NCBI GenBank assembly: GCA_016792845.1
Contig: JAEUKH010000028.1
Location: forward strand, 310,001 to 374,000
From: Myxococcales bacterium
GTDB lineage: Bacteria > Myxococcota_A > Polyangia > Polyangiales > Ga0077539
Length of the DNA: 64,000 bases
Reading direction: 5' to 3'
Translations under genes and position numbers: made by a program
In this document: positions 45,646 to 55,417 of the stretch, in pieces
How the letters are laid out: each line of letters begins with the position of its first letter
Numbering within the stretch: position 1 is the stretch's first letter
Notes under the pieces: model-generated
Databases searched by the model: none
Told to the model about the DNA's origin: nothing
What the model saw: the letters and a program-made list of their open reading frames with translations, nothing else

Positions 45646-48600
45646 ATGCGTTCACGGTTGTCAATGCGCGCGATCACCACAGAGCAGCGTGAGGCGTGGC
45701 TGGTCGTCCTGGCCGACGACGCGATGGCCTCGTCTTGGGTGACCGCGGTCGAGGCGCTCGGTCACCATGCAGAGGCCTGCGCAGGGCTCGACGCGGTGTG
45801 CGCGGCGCTCGCAGGGGGCGCGCGTTGGGCGGTCTTCGGCTCGGCGGGGCGCGAGTCGGCGGTGCTGGCGGCGCTCGATCGCCTCGGCACCTTGGCGTGT
45901 CGGGTGTGGCTCGTCGACCTTGAATCCGAGGGGCTTTCGGCCGAAGAGGCGCTCGTGGCGGGCGCCGCGGGGCTCTTGCGCTCGGTCACCCCAGACGGCC
46001 TCGCGCGGGTGCTCGCGCGGCGCGCGACGATGCGGCCCGACGCCCCACAGCCCGATCCGTCGTCCGGGGCCCGGGGCGCCTTCGACCTTAAGGCGGTGAC
46101 CCGGGGGCAGCTCCCGGTGCCGGCCTGGGTGGCCACCCGCGAAGGCACGGTGCTCGCCGCCAACGCAGCCTTTCTGCGTTGCCACGGCGTCGACAGCCTC
46201 ACCGGCCTCGGCGCCTACAGGGTCTTCGAGGCAAACGACGCGGCGGTCCTGGGGCTCAGCCGCGACGCGCCCACGGTCGACCGCGAGCGGGTGATCGAGA
46301 CGGTCTTCGGGGGGCGCGTCGCGCTGCAAGAGCGTCTCATCTTGGCGCAACATGACCCAGATCGGGTGGTGGGTTACTGGTCAGACCTGGGGATGCCCGG
46401 GCGCGAGCTGACGCCGCACGAGTCGCTGTCAACGTGGCTGTCGATGGCCGAACAGGCGGCCGAGGCGGGGCACTGGAGCTACGACCTGAACACGGGGCAG
46501 CTCTCGCTCTCGGCGACGGCGCGGGCGCTCTTGGGGGTCGACGGCGAGCTCATGGCGCGGGGGCCCGAGGCGTGGCTCGAAGGGGTCGCGACGGGCTCGT
46601 GGGAGCGCGTTCAGAGCGCGTGCTTCGCGGGCACCGAGGTGACGCGCTCGGAGGTCGAGTTCGAGCACCGCCGGCCCGACGGGTTGCGGCGCACCCTGGT
46701 GGCGCAGGGGCTCCTGGTGGGCGCGGTGTCACCCCAACGCCTCGGCATTCTGCGCGACGTGACGGGGCGTCGTCGCGGCGCCGAGATGCGCGCGATGGAG
46801 CTCGACGTGCTGCGCCGGGTGTCGTCGGGCGAGCCCCTCGATGCGGTGCTGCGGCTGACCTTGGAGGCGCTTGAGCGGGTCTTCCCTGGCGGCATCGCGT
46901 CGGTGCATCGGGTCGAAGCGTCGGGGGCGCGGTTCGGGCAGGTGGTCGCGCCGGGGCTCCCGTCGGCGTACCTCGACGCCATCGCCTCGGTGGGGGTCGG
47001 GCCTGACGAGGGTTCGTGCGGCACGGCGGTCTGGCGCCGCAGCTCGGTGATCGTGAGCGACATCGCCGCTGACCCGCTGTGGCTTCGATACCGCGACGTG
47101 GCCTTGGCGCACGGGCTCCGGGCGTGCTGGTCGACCCCGGTGATCGACACCGACGGCGAGATGGTGGCGAGCTTCGCGCTTTACTTCCGCGAGCCGCGGG
47201 CGCCCGTGGGCGACGACGTGCGGTGGATCGAGCGGGCCGCGCACCTCGTGCGGTTGGCGCTGCAACGCGACCGTCGCTTCGAGGCGATGCGGCGGGTGCA
47301 CGAGAGCGTTCAGTCGGTGTTCGAGAGCGCCCCCATGGCGATGCTCTTGCTCACCGAAGGGGGCGAGGTGCTCGAAGCCAACGCGATGTGCGCGCAGCTC
47401 CTGGAGTCGAGCCCTGAGGCGCTCAAGCGTCGCGGTTTCGGCGCGTACCTCAGCGACGACGCCCGGCACCGTTGGGAGCAGGTGATCGAAGCGCTCGGCG
47501 CGGGCGAGCTCTCGCAAGCGGCCCTCGAGGTCTGGGTCGCGACCCTGGGCGGTCGGCGCCAGGTGTGCCGCGTTCACCTCAACCGGCTTGAGTCTGCGGG
47601 GGCGGGGCGAAGGCTCCTCGCGGCGATCGAAGACCTCGCCGAGCTCCGTCGGGTCGAGCACGAGCGCACGAGCCTCTCGCGGAAGATCGCGGCGCCCGCG
47701 GTGCGGGGGCCCATCGGCGACGACCCGGCGCCCGCGGGCGGGGCGCGGCAGCTCGGCGCGCACAACGAGGCGCTCCTCCGGCTGGCCTCGCGGGTGACCC
47801 GGCTCGGGGCGTGGTCTTACACCGCGAAGGAGGGGCTCGAGCTCTCGCCAGAGGTCTCAGAAATTCTCGAACTTTCAATGGGGTACGAGGTCGAGTCGTC
47901 GCACCTTCTTGAGCGCGTGGGGCCGAGCTACCGCGCGCCGCTCATGGCCCTCTCGACGGCGGCCTGGGTCGACGGTCGGCCCTTTGACATCGAGCTCGAG
48001 CTCACCTCGCCGCGCGGGCGATCGCGTTGGGTGCGCTGCATCGCCGAGGCGGTGGTCAACGCCCACGGCGAGGTCGAGAGCCTCCAGGGGGTCTTGAAAG
48101 ACCTCACCGACCAGCGCGACACGCAGGCCTCGCTGGCGGTGAGCCAGCGCCGCTTTCAAAACCTCGCCGACGCCATGCCCCTCATCGTATGGACGGCCAC
48201 CGGCGACGGCCTCGTTGACTTCGTAAACCGGCACATCGCGCCGAACCCAGAGCAGCCCGACGAGCGCCCCGAGGCCCGCTGGCAGGGCGCCATCGACCCC
48301 GAAGATCGCCTGCGCGCGCAGTCGGCATGGCGTCACGCGGTGCTCACCGGCGAGGGCTTTCACGAGCGGCTGCGCATCAGCCGCGGGTCGGGCCCGCGGC
48401 GCTGGCACCAGGTGGTGGCGGTGCGCATCGGCGAGGTCGCGCAAGAGCTGCGGTGGTACGGCACGGCCACCGACGTCGACGACGTGGTGCGGCTCGAAGA
48501 AGAGACGCGGCGGCTCGCGCGGCGGCTCTCGACGACCCTTGAGAGCATCACCGACGCGTTCTTCATTCTCGATCGGTCGTGGCGCTTCTCGTTCGTGAAC

Positions 48601-50358
48601 ACCGAGTTCGAGAAGCTCTTGCGTCGCGGGCGAGACGTGCTCGTGGGGGGCGAGATCTGGGCGCACTTCCCCGAGCTTGAGGGCACGGCGCTCGAGCGGC
48701 TCTTTCGGCGCGCGGTGCGCGATGCCGAGACGGTGCGCCTGGAGTTCTTCTACCCGCGCCACGAGCGGTGGTTCGAGCTGAGGGGGTACCCGAGCGACGA
48801 GGGCCTCGCGGTGTACCTCCACGATGTGACGCAGCGCCGACGCGACGAGCAGACCCTGCGCGAGCAGGCCACGCTCCTCGACAAGGCCCAAGACGCCATC
48901 GTCGTCACCGACCTGGAGCAGCACATCACCTTCTGGAACGCGGGCGCGGAGCGCCTCTACGGCTGGCGCCGCGACCAGGCGATGGGGCGCCGCTTCGCCG
49001 AGATGGTGTACTCGCAGGAGCTCGCGCCGCGCGGGGGCGACCGCTTCGAGCAGACGCTCCAACAAGGGTACTGGACGGGCGAGCTCGGACAGCGCACCCA
49101 AAGCGGCGAGCGCAAGGTCGTCAACTCACGGTGGACGCTCCTGCGCGCCGAGCGCGACGAGCCGCGCGAGTTTCTGATCATCAACACCGACGTCACGCAG
49201 CAGAAGAACACCGAGGCCCAACTCTTACGCGCCCAGCGGCTTGAGAGCATCGGCACCCTCGCCGGGGGCATCGCCCACGACCTCAACAACGTGCTCGCGC
49301 CGATCCTCTTTTCGATCGAGATGTTGCGCAGCGACGAGACCCGGGCTGGGCGCCTCGAAGATCTCGCCACCCTTGAGATGTGCGCCGAGCGCGGGGCCGA
49401 GATGGTGCGGCAGCTCCTAGCCTTCGCCCGCGGTCACCACGAGGGCGCGCGGGCCCGGGTCGACCTCGGCGCGGTGGTCGGCGACGTGGTGAAGCTCATC
49501 CGAGAGACCTTCCCCAAAGATGTGGTGCTGGGCTTCGAGCGCCTCGGTCGGCAGTGGTCGGTGAACGGCAACGTCACCCAGCTCCATCAGCTCATCATGA
49601 ACCTCAGCGTCAACGCGCGCGACGCGATGCCCCTCGGGGGCCGCTTGCACTTCACGGTCTCAGCCGTCGACGTCGACGAGGTCTTCGCGGGCATGAACCT
49701 CGAAGCGCACCCGGGGCCCCACATGCTGCTCGAAGTCGAAGACACCGGCACGGGCATGCCCCGCGAGGTCATCGATCGCATCTTCGACCCCTTCTTCACC
49801 ACCAAAGAGATCGGCAAGGGCACGGGCCTCGGGCTCTCGACCTGCCTCGCCATCGTGCGCGGTCACGGCGGGTTCTTGAACGTCTACTCCGAGGTGGGCA
49901 AGGGCACCCGGTTCAGGGTCTATCTGCCCGCCGAGCGGCCCACCACCGGGCGCATCGACCTCGTCGCGTCGCCGACCCGCTCGTTGCCCGAAGGGCGCGG
50001 CGAACTGCTGCTCGTCGTCGACGACGAAGAGTCGATCCGGCGCATCGCCCAGCGCACCCTCGAACGGTACGGATACCGCGTCATCACGGCCTCGAACGGC
50101 GCCGAGGCGGTGTCGCTCTTCGCGCGAAACCACAGCGAAATCGCCGTGGTCATCACCGACATGTCGATGCCCGTGATGGACGGGCCCGCCACCATCATCG
50201 CGCTCCACGCGCTCGACCCCGAGGTGAAGATCATCGCGTCGAGCGGCATCGAGCCCACCGCCCGCGGCGCCCTCTCTGGGGTCGCCGCGTTTGTGGCCAA
50301 ACCCTACACCGCCGAGACGCTCCTCGGGGCGCTGAGGGCCCTGCTCGACCCGCGCTGA
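45646..50358 (+). CDS. Hybrid sensor histidine kinase with multiple PAS, a GAF and a receiver
   Basis: A 1570-residue cytoplasmic multidomain kinase. In order: a receiver-like domain without the usual phospho-site (about 18-125); PAS (about 150-260); PAS (about 270-385); GAF (about 400-545; SCGTAVWRRSSVIVSDI); PAS repeats near 555-670, 710-825, 835-950, 965-1070 and 1080-1190; DHp with GGIAHDLNN (His near 1212); HATPase (about 1300-1430; NARDAMPLGG, DTGTGM, GKGTGLGLST); and a C-terminal receiver with phospho-acceptor Asp near 1505. There are no membrane helices, so signals are cytosolic. No cognate response regulator is adjacent. The start is taken at ATG 45646 with GAAG upstream; GTG 45643 and ATG 45664 are alternatives. 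Confidence 0.88.
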   Translation: MRSRLSMRAITTEQREAWLVVLADDAMASSWVTAVEALGHHAEACAGLDAVCAALAGGARWAVFGSAGRESAVLAALDRLGTLACRVWLVDLESEGLSAEEALVAGAAGLLRSVTPDGLARVLARRATMRPDAPQPDPSSGARGAFDLKAVTRGQLPVPAWVATREGTVLAANAAFLRCHGVDSLTGLGAYRVFEANDAAVLGLSRDAPTVDRERVIETVFGGRVALQERLILAQHDPDRVVGYWSDLGMPGRELTPHESLSTWLSMAEQAAEAGHWSYDLNTGQLSLSATARALLGVDGELMARGPEAWLEGVATGSWERVQSACFAGTEVTRSEVEFEHRRPDGLRRTLVAQGLLVGAVSPQRLGILRDVTGRRRGAEMRAMELDVLRRVSSGEPLDAVLRLTLEALERVFPGGIASVHRVEASGARFGQVVAPGLPSAYLDAIASVGVGPDEGSCGTAVWRRSSVIVSDIAADPLWLRYRDVALAHGLRACWSTPVIDTDGEMVASFALYFREPRAPVGDDVRWIERAAHLVRLALQRDRRFEAMRRVHESVQSVFESAPMAMLLLTEGGEVLEANAMCAQLLESSPEALKRRGFGAYLSDDARHRWEQVIEALGAGELSQAALEVWVATLGGRRQVCRVHLNRLESAGAGRRLLAAIEDLAELRRVEHERTSLSRKIAAPAVRGPIGDDPAPAGGARQLGAHNEALLRLASRVTRLGAWSYTAKEGLELSPEVSEILELSMGYEVESSHLLERVGPSYRAPLMALSTAAWVDGRPFDIELELTSPRGRSRWVRCIAEAVVNAHGEVESLQGVLKDLTDQRDTQASLAVSQRRFQNLADAMPLIVWTATGDGLVDFVNRHIAPNPEQPDERPEARWQGAIDPEDRLRAQSAWRHAVLTGEGFHERLRISRGSGPRRWHQVVAVRIGEVAQELRWYGTATDVDDVVRLEEETRRLARRLSTTLESITDAFFILDRSWRFSFVNTEFEKLLRRGRDVLVGGEIWAHFPELEGTALERLFRRAVRDAETVRLEFFYPRHERWFELRGYPSDEGLAVYLHDVTQRRRDEQTLREQATLLDKAQDAIVVTDLEQHITFWNAGAERLYGWRRDQAMGRRFAEMVYSQELAPRGGDRFEQTLQQGYWTGELGQRTQSGERKVVNSRWTLLRAERDEPREFLIINTDVTQQKNTEAQLLRAQRLESIGTLAGGIAHDLNNVLAPILFSIEMLRSDETRAGRLEDLATLEMCAERGAEMVRQLLAFARGHHEGARARVDLGAVVGDVVKLIRETFPKDVVLGFERLGRQWSVNGNVTQLHQLIMNLSVNARDAMPLGGRLHFTVSAVDVDEVFAGMNLEAHPGPHMLLEVEDTGTGMPREVIDRIFDPFFTTKEIGKGTGLGLSTCLAIVRGHGGFLNVYSEVGKGTRFRVYLPAERPTTGRIDLVASPTRSLPEGRGELLLVVDDEESIRRIAQRTLERYGYRVITASNGAEAVSLFARNHSEIAVVITDMSMPVMDGPATIIALHALDPEVKIIASSGIEPTARGALSGVAAFVAKPYTAETLLGALRALLDPR

Positions 50359-50368
50359 GCCGCCGCCC

Positions 50369-51070
50369 TCAGACCCGCTCGCAGCGCGCGGGGAGGGCCT
50401 CACGCGCGAAGCGGAGGGTGTCGCGCGCTTCGTCAAGCGCGAGCGCCTCGTCGGCATCGCCGTCGAGGGGCGCGAGCTCAAGCCCGAGGAGGCGCATCCA
50501 GCTCGCCTCGTCGACGAGGAGCCCGCGCGCGGTGAGCGGATGGTGTCGCGCCGCGAGGCTCAAGGTGACGCTCTGAAACCACGCGTCGAGGGAGGCGCTC
50601 ACCCGCACGCATCCCGGCGACGCGCGGGTGACGTAGACCACCGGGTGTCGCCCGGCCCGGGTCGCGGCGCGGTGATCGACGCAGAGGTAGCCGTCGTCGC
50701 GGCTGACCCGCGCGAAGGGCCACCAGGCGGGGTCGAACATGGCCGCGCGGGCCGACCCGCCCTCGGCGTCGAAGCCCATCACGAGACCGAGATGTTCGAG
50801 CCGCGCGAGCGAGACTGGCAAGAGCTCGAGGCCCGCGATGACGGGGGCGAGGGCGTCGTCGTCGCCGTCGGCGCGGGCGTACCGCTGACCGTCGTGCCGC
50901 GCGTAGAACGCGACGAGCTCGGGGTCGAGGGGCCGCCCGAAGCGCCGCGCGGCGTCTGAGAGCGCCGCGGCCTCGGCGGCAGGGGCGAGGTGAGCCCCGA
51001 GAGCAGGCGCCCGGGCGTAGAGCCACGCGACCCACGCATCGACGCCCGACGGATGTGACAGGAACGACAT
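50369..51070 (-). CDS. SMI1/KNR4 (SUKH)-like protein
   Basis: A 233-residue protein with the SUKH-type core: LDPELVAFYARHDGQRY near 60-76, then LLPVSLARLEHL and the strand FARVSRDDGYLCVDHR around a Trp/Phe pair. SUKH proteins often serve as immunity proteins or regulators, but no toxin gene is adjacent. The C-terminal 60 residues are an extra helical extension. The start ATG 51070 is preferred to upstream starts because the family begins just after it. It converges with the hybrid kinase (10 bp between stops). Confidence 0.7.
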   Translation of the reverse strand: MSFLSHPSGVDAWVAWLYARAPALGAHLAPAAEAAALSDAARRFGRPLDPELVAFYARHDGQRYARADGDDDALAPVIAGLELLPVSLARLEHLGLVMGFDAEGGSARAAMFDPAWWPFARVSRDDGYLCVDHRAATRAGRHPVVYVTRASPGCVRVSASLDAWFQSVTLSLAARHHPLTARGLLVDEASWMRLLGLELAPLDGDADEALALDEARDTLRFAREALPARCERV

Positions 51071-51197
51071 ACGCCGCGGCCCTGTGCAGAACCCGGGCCA
51101 CGCGGCAAAGTTGCCCGATGCGCGTACGAACCTTGCAACCTTGCAAGCGGCCTCGCGCGCGGTGCACAGACCCACACGTAGGCGTCGGGCGAGGGCC

Positions 51198-52538
51198 TCA
51201 GGCGGCGCGGTGCACGGGGCCGTGCCCGTCGGTGTCGCTCACCTCGACGGGGATGCGCAGCTCGACCCGGGTGCCCTCGCCGGGCGCGCTTTGGAGGCTC
51301 AGCTGCCCCCCCACGGCGCGCACCTGAGCGTCGGCGAGCGAGAGCCCGAGGCCCGTGCCCTTGCCGAGCGCCTTGGTGGTGAAGAAGGGTTCGAGGGCGC
51401 GGGCGCGGGTGGGCGCGTCCATCCCGATGCCGTTGTCGGTCACGCTGAGCACGCAGACGGCGCCCTCGACGCGCAACGAGACGGTGATCTCGCCGCCTGC
51501 GGGGAGCGCGTCTCGGGCGTTGAGCACGAGGTTCATCATCGTGCGGTGGAGGTTGTTGTCTGAGAGCGGCAGTCGGCAGTGCGCGGCGACGTCGAGGGTG
51601 AGCCGGATCGACTCGGGCAAGAGCCGTGAGACGGCCCGCGAGAGGGGCTCGATCACCTCGCGGGTCGAGCACGAGGCCCGGTCGCCGGGCGCGCGCCGCG
51701 CGAGCAAGAGGAGCTGCTGCACCGTCTCGCGCGAGCTCTCGCTGGCGTGGGCGATGTCGTCGAGCATCTCGCGGTCTTTCTCGTTGAGGGTCGGAGACTC
51801 CAGCAAGAGGTGGGTGTTGCCCACGATGATGGTGAGCGAGTTGTTGACGTCGTGGGCGATGCCCCCGGCGAGGCGCCCGAGCGCTTCGATGCGCCGCGAC
51901 TGTTCGAGGCGTTGCTCGGCTTCGAGCCGCGCGTCACGCTCGCGGGCCTCGCCCGCCAGGCTGTCGACGATTTTCAGGTGCGCCGCCTCGAGGCGAGAGA
52001 TGAGGCGCGCGACGATGTTCGCAAGGATGCTCGTGCCGACGATGCAAGACATCATCGCGCGAAACCAGAGGAGCCGACCGTAGGGCAGGGTCGACGTGCT
52101 CGCGATGAGGGCGTAGCACGCCAGCCCCAAGACCAGCATCTGCGCCTTCTTTTGCGAGCGAAAGATGCCTACCGACATGGCCGACGACATGAACAGCACG
52201 CCGGTGCCGAGGAGCGGGCCGAACACCGCGAGCGAGGCGTTGGCCAGCGTGAAGGTGTAGGCCACGAACACGAGGCCGCGCACACGCCACGGCAGTCTGC
52301 GGGTCGCCACCACCGTCACCGTGGCCACGAGGTCGATGCCGAGGAGCACAAACAGCCGCGGGTGCGGCCCGCTCTCGTAGATCTGCACCGCCAGCACGAA
52401 GCCGAGCACCGGGGCCACAAAGACCACCGCGGCGAGGTACAGAAAGTCAGCGTACCACGCGCGCACGTCGTCACCGATCGACGTCGACGCCGTCAGCATT
52501 TCGCCGACCGCGTCGTCACCTGCTAAGCGAACGCCCAC
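51198..52538 (-). CDS. Membrane sensor histidine kinase
   Basis: A 446-residue kinase. About six transmembrane helices in the first 190 residues form the sensor. A coiled linker (ARERDARLEAEQRLEQSRRIEAL) leads to the DHp domain with GGIAHDVNNSLTIIVGNTHLLLE, then the ATPase domain with NLVLNARDALPAGG, DNGIGMDAPT and GKGTGLGLSLADAQ. All catalytic boxes are intact. There is no receiver domain and no adjacent response regulator. The GTG at 52538 is the likely start; the signal sensed is unknown. Confidence 0.88.
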   Translation of the reverse strand: MGVRLAGDDAVGEMLTASTSIGDDVRAWYADFLYLAAVVFVAPVLGFVLAVQIYESGPHPRLFVLLGIDLVATVTVVATRRLPWRVRGLVFVAYTFTLANASLAVFGPLLGTGVLFMSSAMSVGIFRSQKKAQMLVLGLACYALIASTSTLPYGRLLWFRAMMSCIVGTSILANIVARLISRLEAAHLKIVDSLAGEARERDARLEAEQRLEQSRRIEALGRLAGGIAHDVNNSLTIIVGNTHLLLESPTLNEKDREMLDDIAHASESSRETVQQLLLLARRAPGDRASCSTREVIEPLSRAVSRLLPESIRLTLDVAAHCRLPLSDNNLHRTMMNLVLNARDALPAGGEITVSLRVEGAVCVLSVTDNGIGMDAPTRARALEPFFTTKALGKGTGLGLSLADAQVRAVGGQLSLQSAPGEGTRVELRIPVEVSDTDGHGPVHRAA

Positions 52539-52592
52539 GCCGAAACACTAGCACATTCGAGCCCCTGCCCGCGAGGCCCCTTCGGCCCGTCG

Positions 52593-53081
52593 CTAAGGCT
52601 CGGTGCACTGCCAGTCTCGGGCGCGGCAGGCCGCGGTGTCGTGACACCGCCAGCAGCGCGCGACCACGCCGTCTTCGAGCACCGCCTGGTCGCTCACGCG
52701 GACGCGCTGCCAGCGCCAGTCGCCGTGGGCGGGGTCGTATCCCGCGGCCTGCTTCTGCATGATCGTGAGGGCCGAGAGCTGCGTACACCCGGGGTCGGTG
52801 AACTCTTCTTTGATCACCGTCGTGCCCGCCGCGAGAACCGCGGCGTTGGCGCGGTACGCGGCCGCGGCGTCGGGGTCGATGAGCACGCGGATGTTGCTCG
52901 CGGCGGCGCCGGTCGACGCGGCCGAGAGGTGATCGAGTGTGCTCCGGCAGCCGCGCACCTCGACGTAGCGAGCGCGGTACCCGTCGGGCGCGAGCGAGCG
53001 CACGGGTTCGGTCGGGTCGCTGCACGACACGACGCCCAACACCGCCAGCGCGACCCACAATCCAGACGACCTTGCAGCCAT
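52593..53081 (-). CDS. Cytochrome P460-like lipoprotein with CxxCH
   Basis: A 162-residue lipoprotein (lipobox GVVSC, Cys20). The body follows the cytochrome P460 pattern: YRANAAVLAAGTTVIKEEF (about 76-94; K91 sits where the heme-crosslinking lysine may lie), IMQKQAAGYDPAHGDWRW (108-124), and a c-type heme motif CWRCH at 143-147 near the end. It should bind heme in the periplasm or outer leaflet. P460 proteins oxidise hydroxylamine or similar N compounds, but many bacterial relatives are uncharacterised. It is co-oriented with and 11 bp from the next gene's stop. Confidence 0.75.
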   Translation of the reverse strand: MAARSSGLWVALAVLGVVSCSDPTEPVRSLAPDGYRARYVEVRGCRSTLDHLSAASTGAAASNIRVLIDPDAAAAYRANAAVLAAGTTVIKEEFTDPGCTQLSALTIMQKQAAGYDPAHGDWRWQRVRVSDQAVLEDGVVARCWRCHDTAACRARDWQCTEP

Positions 53082-53091
53082 GGGTCCACTC

Positions 53092-54189
53092 TTAGCGCGC
53101 GGTCTCTCGCGGCGCGACCTCTGTGTCGAGGGTCTCGGCGGTGAAGCGCGAGCGCGGGGCCGGGGGCGTCGGTCGCAGCCATTCGTAGAGGCTCCAGAGC
53201 GCGGCGCCGAGCGCGAGGGCGCCCAAGACGTCGGCGGCGATCGAGAGGGTGCGGCCGCGGCGGGCGAGGGCGTCGACGTCGGGGTCGCTTTGGGTTCGGC
53301 TCGAGAACGTGGCGTGGGCGTCGATGGCCAGGAGCCCCGCGAGCGCTGACGAGGCCGAGAGCCCTGCCGCCGCGCCTACGGTGGCCCATGCGAGGGCGCG
53401 GCTCCGAGGGGCGGGGGCGGGCGCGAGCGAGACCCGAAGCCGCGTGGGCGTGCGGAGTACCAGGACGCCTTCCAAGGGGCCGTAGCCGGGCGCGCTCGCC
53501 GCGAGGCTTACGACGCCGGGGGCCAGGGCGAGGGGGCCCGCCGGGTGCAAGACGCCGTCGAGGCGCAGCGCGGCGTTCGGGGGCGACACCTCGACAGCGA
53601 CGGCGACGGTCAACGGCGAGGGCGGGGGCGGGGCGGCGGGAGGCTCGGCCTCCGGGTCGAGGGCGAGGGCGCGCACCGAGCCCGCTTCGACGGTCACCGT
53701 GAGGGTGCGGGGGGCGTGCCCAGGGTCGCGCACCTCGACCTGGTGTGCGCCGGGCGCGACGAGCACGCGGCGCCGAGCCCCGAGGGCCAGGGCGTCGATG
53801 CGCACCTCGGTGCTCGCCGAGGCGGTGGTCACCGAGAGCACGGCCGCGCGCGCTTCGAGCGACGCGATGAGCCGCTGCGCGTCGCGCCCAAGGCTGCTGT
53901 CTGCCCCGAGCGCGTCGCGCACCGCGTGGAAGCGCTCCCACGCGGCGTCGATGCGCCCGAGCGCTTGCAGCGCGACGCCGATGTTGAACGCGATCGAGGG
54001 CCGCGCGATGTGTCGCTCGGCGGCTTCAAACGCCTCAAGGGCTTGGGCCGCGCGACCGCGGTCGTGGTGTCGTAGCCCGAGCTGAAAGAGGCGACGGGCC
54101 TCGCGTTGGGCGTGCGCCGTCTGCGCCCCCGTCGTCGGCGTCGCGGCCGCGCAGGCGAGCGCCAGAGTCAACACCGCGAGGCGCCTCAC
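53092..54189 (-). CDS. Exported TPR/PEGA-domain protein
   Basis: A 365-residue protein. The GTG at 54189 begins a signal-like sequence (RRLAVLTLALACAAATPTTG); the open frame extends upstream but loses sense. TPR-like helices occupy about 30-110 (RRLFQLGLRHHDRGRAAQALEAF). Two PEGA-type beta repeats follow, near 120-185 and 200-265 (the second is PPNAALRLDG...LAPGVVSLAASAPGYGPLEG). A C-terminal membrane helix pair lies near 275-345. PEGA proteins commonly link the envelope to binding partners in Myxococcota. Role unknown; it is upstream of the P460-like gene. Confidence 0.68.
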   Translation of the reverse strand: MRRLAVLTLALACAAATPTTGAQTAHAQREARRLFQLGLRHHDRGRAAQALEAFEAAERHIARPSIAFNIGVALQALGRIDAAWERFHAVRDALGADSSLGRDAQRLIASLEARAAVLSVTTASASTEVRIDALALGARRRVLVAPGAHQVEVRDPGHAPRTLTVTVEAGSVRALALDPEAEPPAAPPPPSPLTVAVAVEVSPPNAALRLDGVLHPAGPLALAPGVVSLAASAPGYGPLEGVLVLRTPTRLRVSLAPAPAPRSRALAWATVGAAAGLSASSALAGLLAIDAHATFSSRTQSDPDVDALARRGRTLSIAADVLGALALGAALWSLYEWLRPTPPAPRSRFTAETLDTEVAPRETAR

Positions 54190-54235
54190 CCGAAGACCCT
54201 CGACGCTCGGAATGCACACCGCGAAGCGCCCGGTC

Positions 54236-54637
54236 TCATGGGTTGCACCGGGGGTTGCAGGCGCCGCCGCGACAGCATTGCCCGAGGCAGCAGCGGTTGT
54301 TGTTCGGGCACTCGCTGTCAGTGCAGCACGTCTGGCACGCGCCGCCCGCGAGGCACCGTCGGGTGCCGCCGCCGCACTCGCAGCGGCCGCGATCGCAGAC
54401 CTCGGGCGCCTCACAGGCGGGCGCGCAGGGGCGCGCGTCGACAGCGCTCTCGGGCGCCGCGTCGGCCGACACCGCGGCCTCTTGGACGCCCGCGTCGACG
54501 CGCCCGGGCGGGAGCCGCCCCGGGTCGAAGTTGAGCGTCGCGGTGCAGCCCGTGAGGGCGAAGCACAGCGCCACGCGTCGGGCCCGAGCGCCATCACCGA
54601 GCGCGCCGCGCGGCGACGCGACGGCTCGGTCGGACAC
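54236..54637 (-). CDS. Cysteine-rich lipoprotein
   Basis: About 133 residues starting at a GTG (54637; an ATG at 54715 and a GTG at 54574 are alternatives). The lipobox is ALTGC. After a D/A-rich stretch the C-terminal 60 residues contain about fifteen cysteines in short loops (CRCECGGG, CLAGGACQTCC, NNRCCLGQCC), resembling small disulfide-knotted modules. It is likely an extracytoplasmic binding or structural protein. No family is certain. Confidence 0.5.
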   Translation of the reverse strand: MSDRAVASPRGALGDGARARRVALCFALTGCTATLNFDPGRLPPGRVDAGVQEAAVSADAAPESAVDARPCAPACEAPEVCDRGRCECGGGTRRCLAGGACQTCCTDSECPNNNRCCLGQCCRGGACNPRCNP

Positions 54638-54791
54638 GCTCTCGCGCGGCCCACCAAGTTTTCGCGCGGTACGCGCTGGCCAGACGCTGTCGGTCACCTC
54701 GGGCTCCATCGCCAAGGTGGGAGGGAAGCACAGCCCCGCGATGCCGTCACCTTCGCGTCGCGCGCGGCGGCAAAGACCCCCGCCGGTGCGC

Positions 54792-55022
54792 TCAGGCGCG
54801 AGTGACGAAGACGCGAAACAGCCAGCGGTAGGGCGTCATCGCGGCGCCGCCGTCGGTGACCAGAAGGAAGGTCACGATCTGAATCGAGAGCAACACAAAG
54901 ACCGCGATCACGAGGTGACCCAACCGGTCGGTGCGAGACGGCTTCGCGTCGCGGAGCGTCGGTTGTGACCGCGACGCGGCGTCGAGCGTCGGAGGGCTGG
55001 GGGGTGACCCTCGCGGCGTCAT
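54792..55022 (-). CDS. Small single-pass membrane protein
   Basis: A 76-residue protein with one clear transmembrane helix (about 35-56, LVIAVFVLLSIQIVTFLLV), a Pro/Ser/Thr-rich N-terminus and a basic C-terminus (PYRWLFRVFVTRA). The ATG at 55022 is the only good start. It has no recognised family and may be an assembly factor or stress-induced small membrane protein. Confidence 0.6.
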   Translation of the reverse strand: MTPRGSPPSPPTLDAASRSQPTLRDAKPSRTDRLGHLVIAVFVLLSIQIVTFLLVTDGGAAMTPYRWLFRVFVTRA

Positions 55023-55417
55023 GAGACGGCGCCGTTGTCAAGCTGTGGGGCCGCGATGCCGCAACGCGCGGGGGCCAAAATCTGTAGAAAATACCTTGAT
55101 TTGCCCGGGATGGTGCGCACGATGGGGCCGCTGAGCAAGCTGCGTTCCGTCATGGCGTTGGGGCGCGAAGGGGTGAAGTCGCGGGGGGCGCGAGGGGGCG
55201 CGGCGCGGGCCTGCGGTGCAACGTCGTGCGACGCGGCGTCGAGGGCGCACCCGCCGACGGGTACTGCAACACCGTCAAATCCCGAGCCTCGGTCACGGGG
55301 CGGGCTTGTGCCCTGCGGCTGAAACTTTTGCGGCCTGTCGTGCCAGAGACGAAGGGCCCAACGACAACACCCCGGGTCACGGTCAAAGACCGTCAACACC
55401 GGGGTGCAACCGGACGG
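55023..55417. other. Intergenic region without a convincing gene
   Basis: About 395 bp between the small membrane protein gene and rnpB. A few short open frames occur (for example ATG at 55110, 70 codons), but their composition is that of shadow frames. It contains an AT-richer stretch near 55078-55105 that could be a promoter and, at its rnpB end, the terminator hairpin at 55368-55406. Confidence 0.6.
55368..55406 (-). terminator. Intrinsic terminator of rnpB
   Basis: An imperfect 16-19 bp hairpin (CACCCCGG and CGGGGTG outer stem, GGTC/GACC inner stem, three-base loop) lies 11 bp downstream of the rnpB 3' end on the minus strand. On that strand it is followed by TTGTCGTT, a weak T-tract. 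Confidence 0.7.

Noticed and set aside
55110..55322. A 70-codon plus-strand frame upstream of rnpB
   Set aside because: It lacks a ribosome-binding site and a plausible protein composition; kept only as a note in the intergenic entry.
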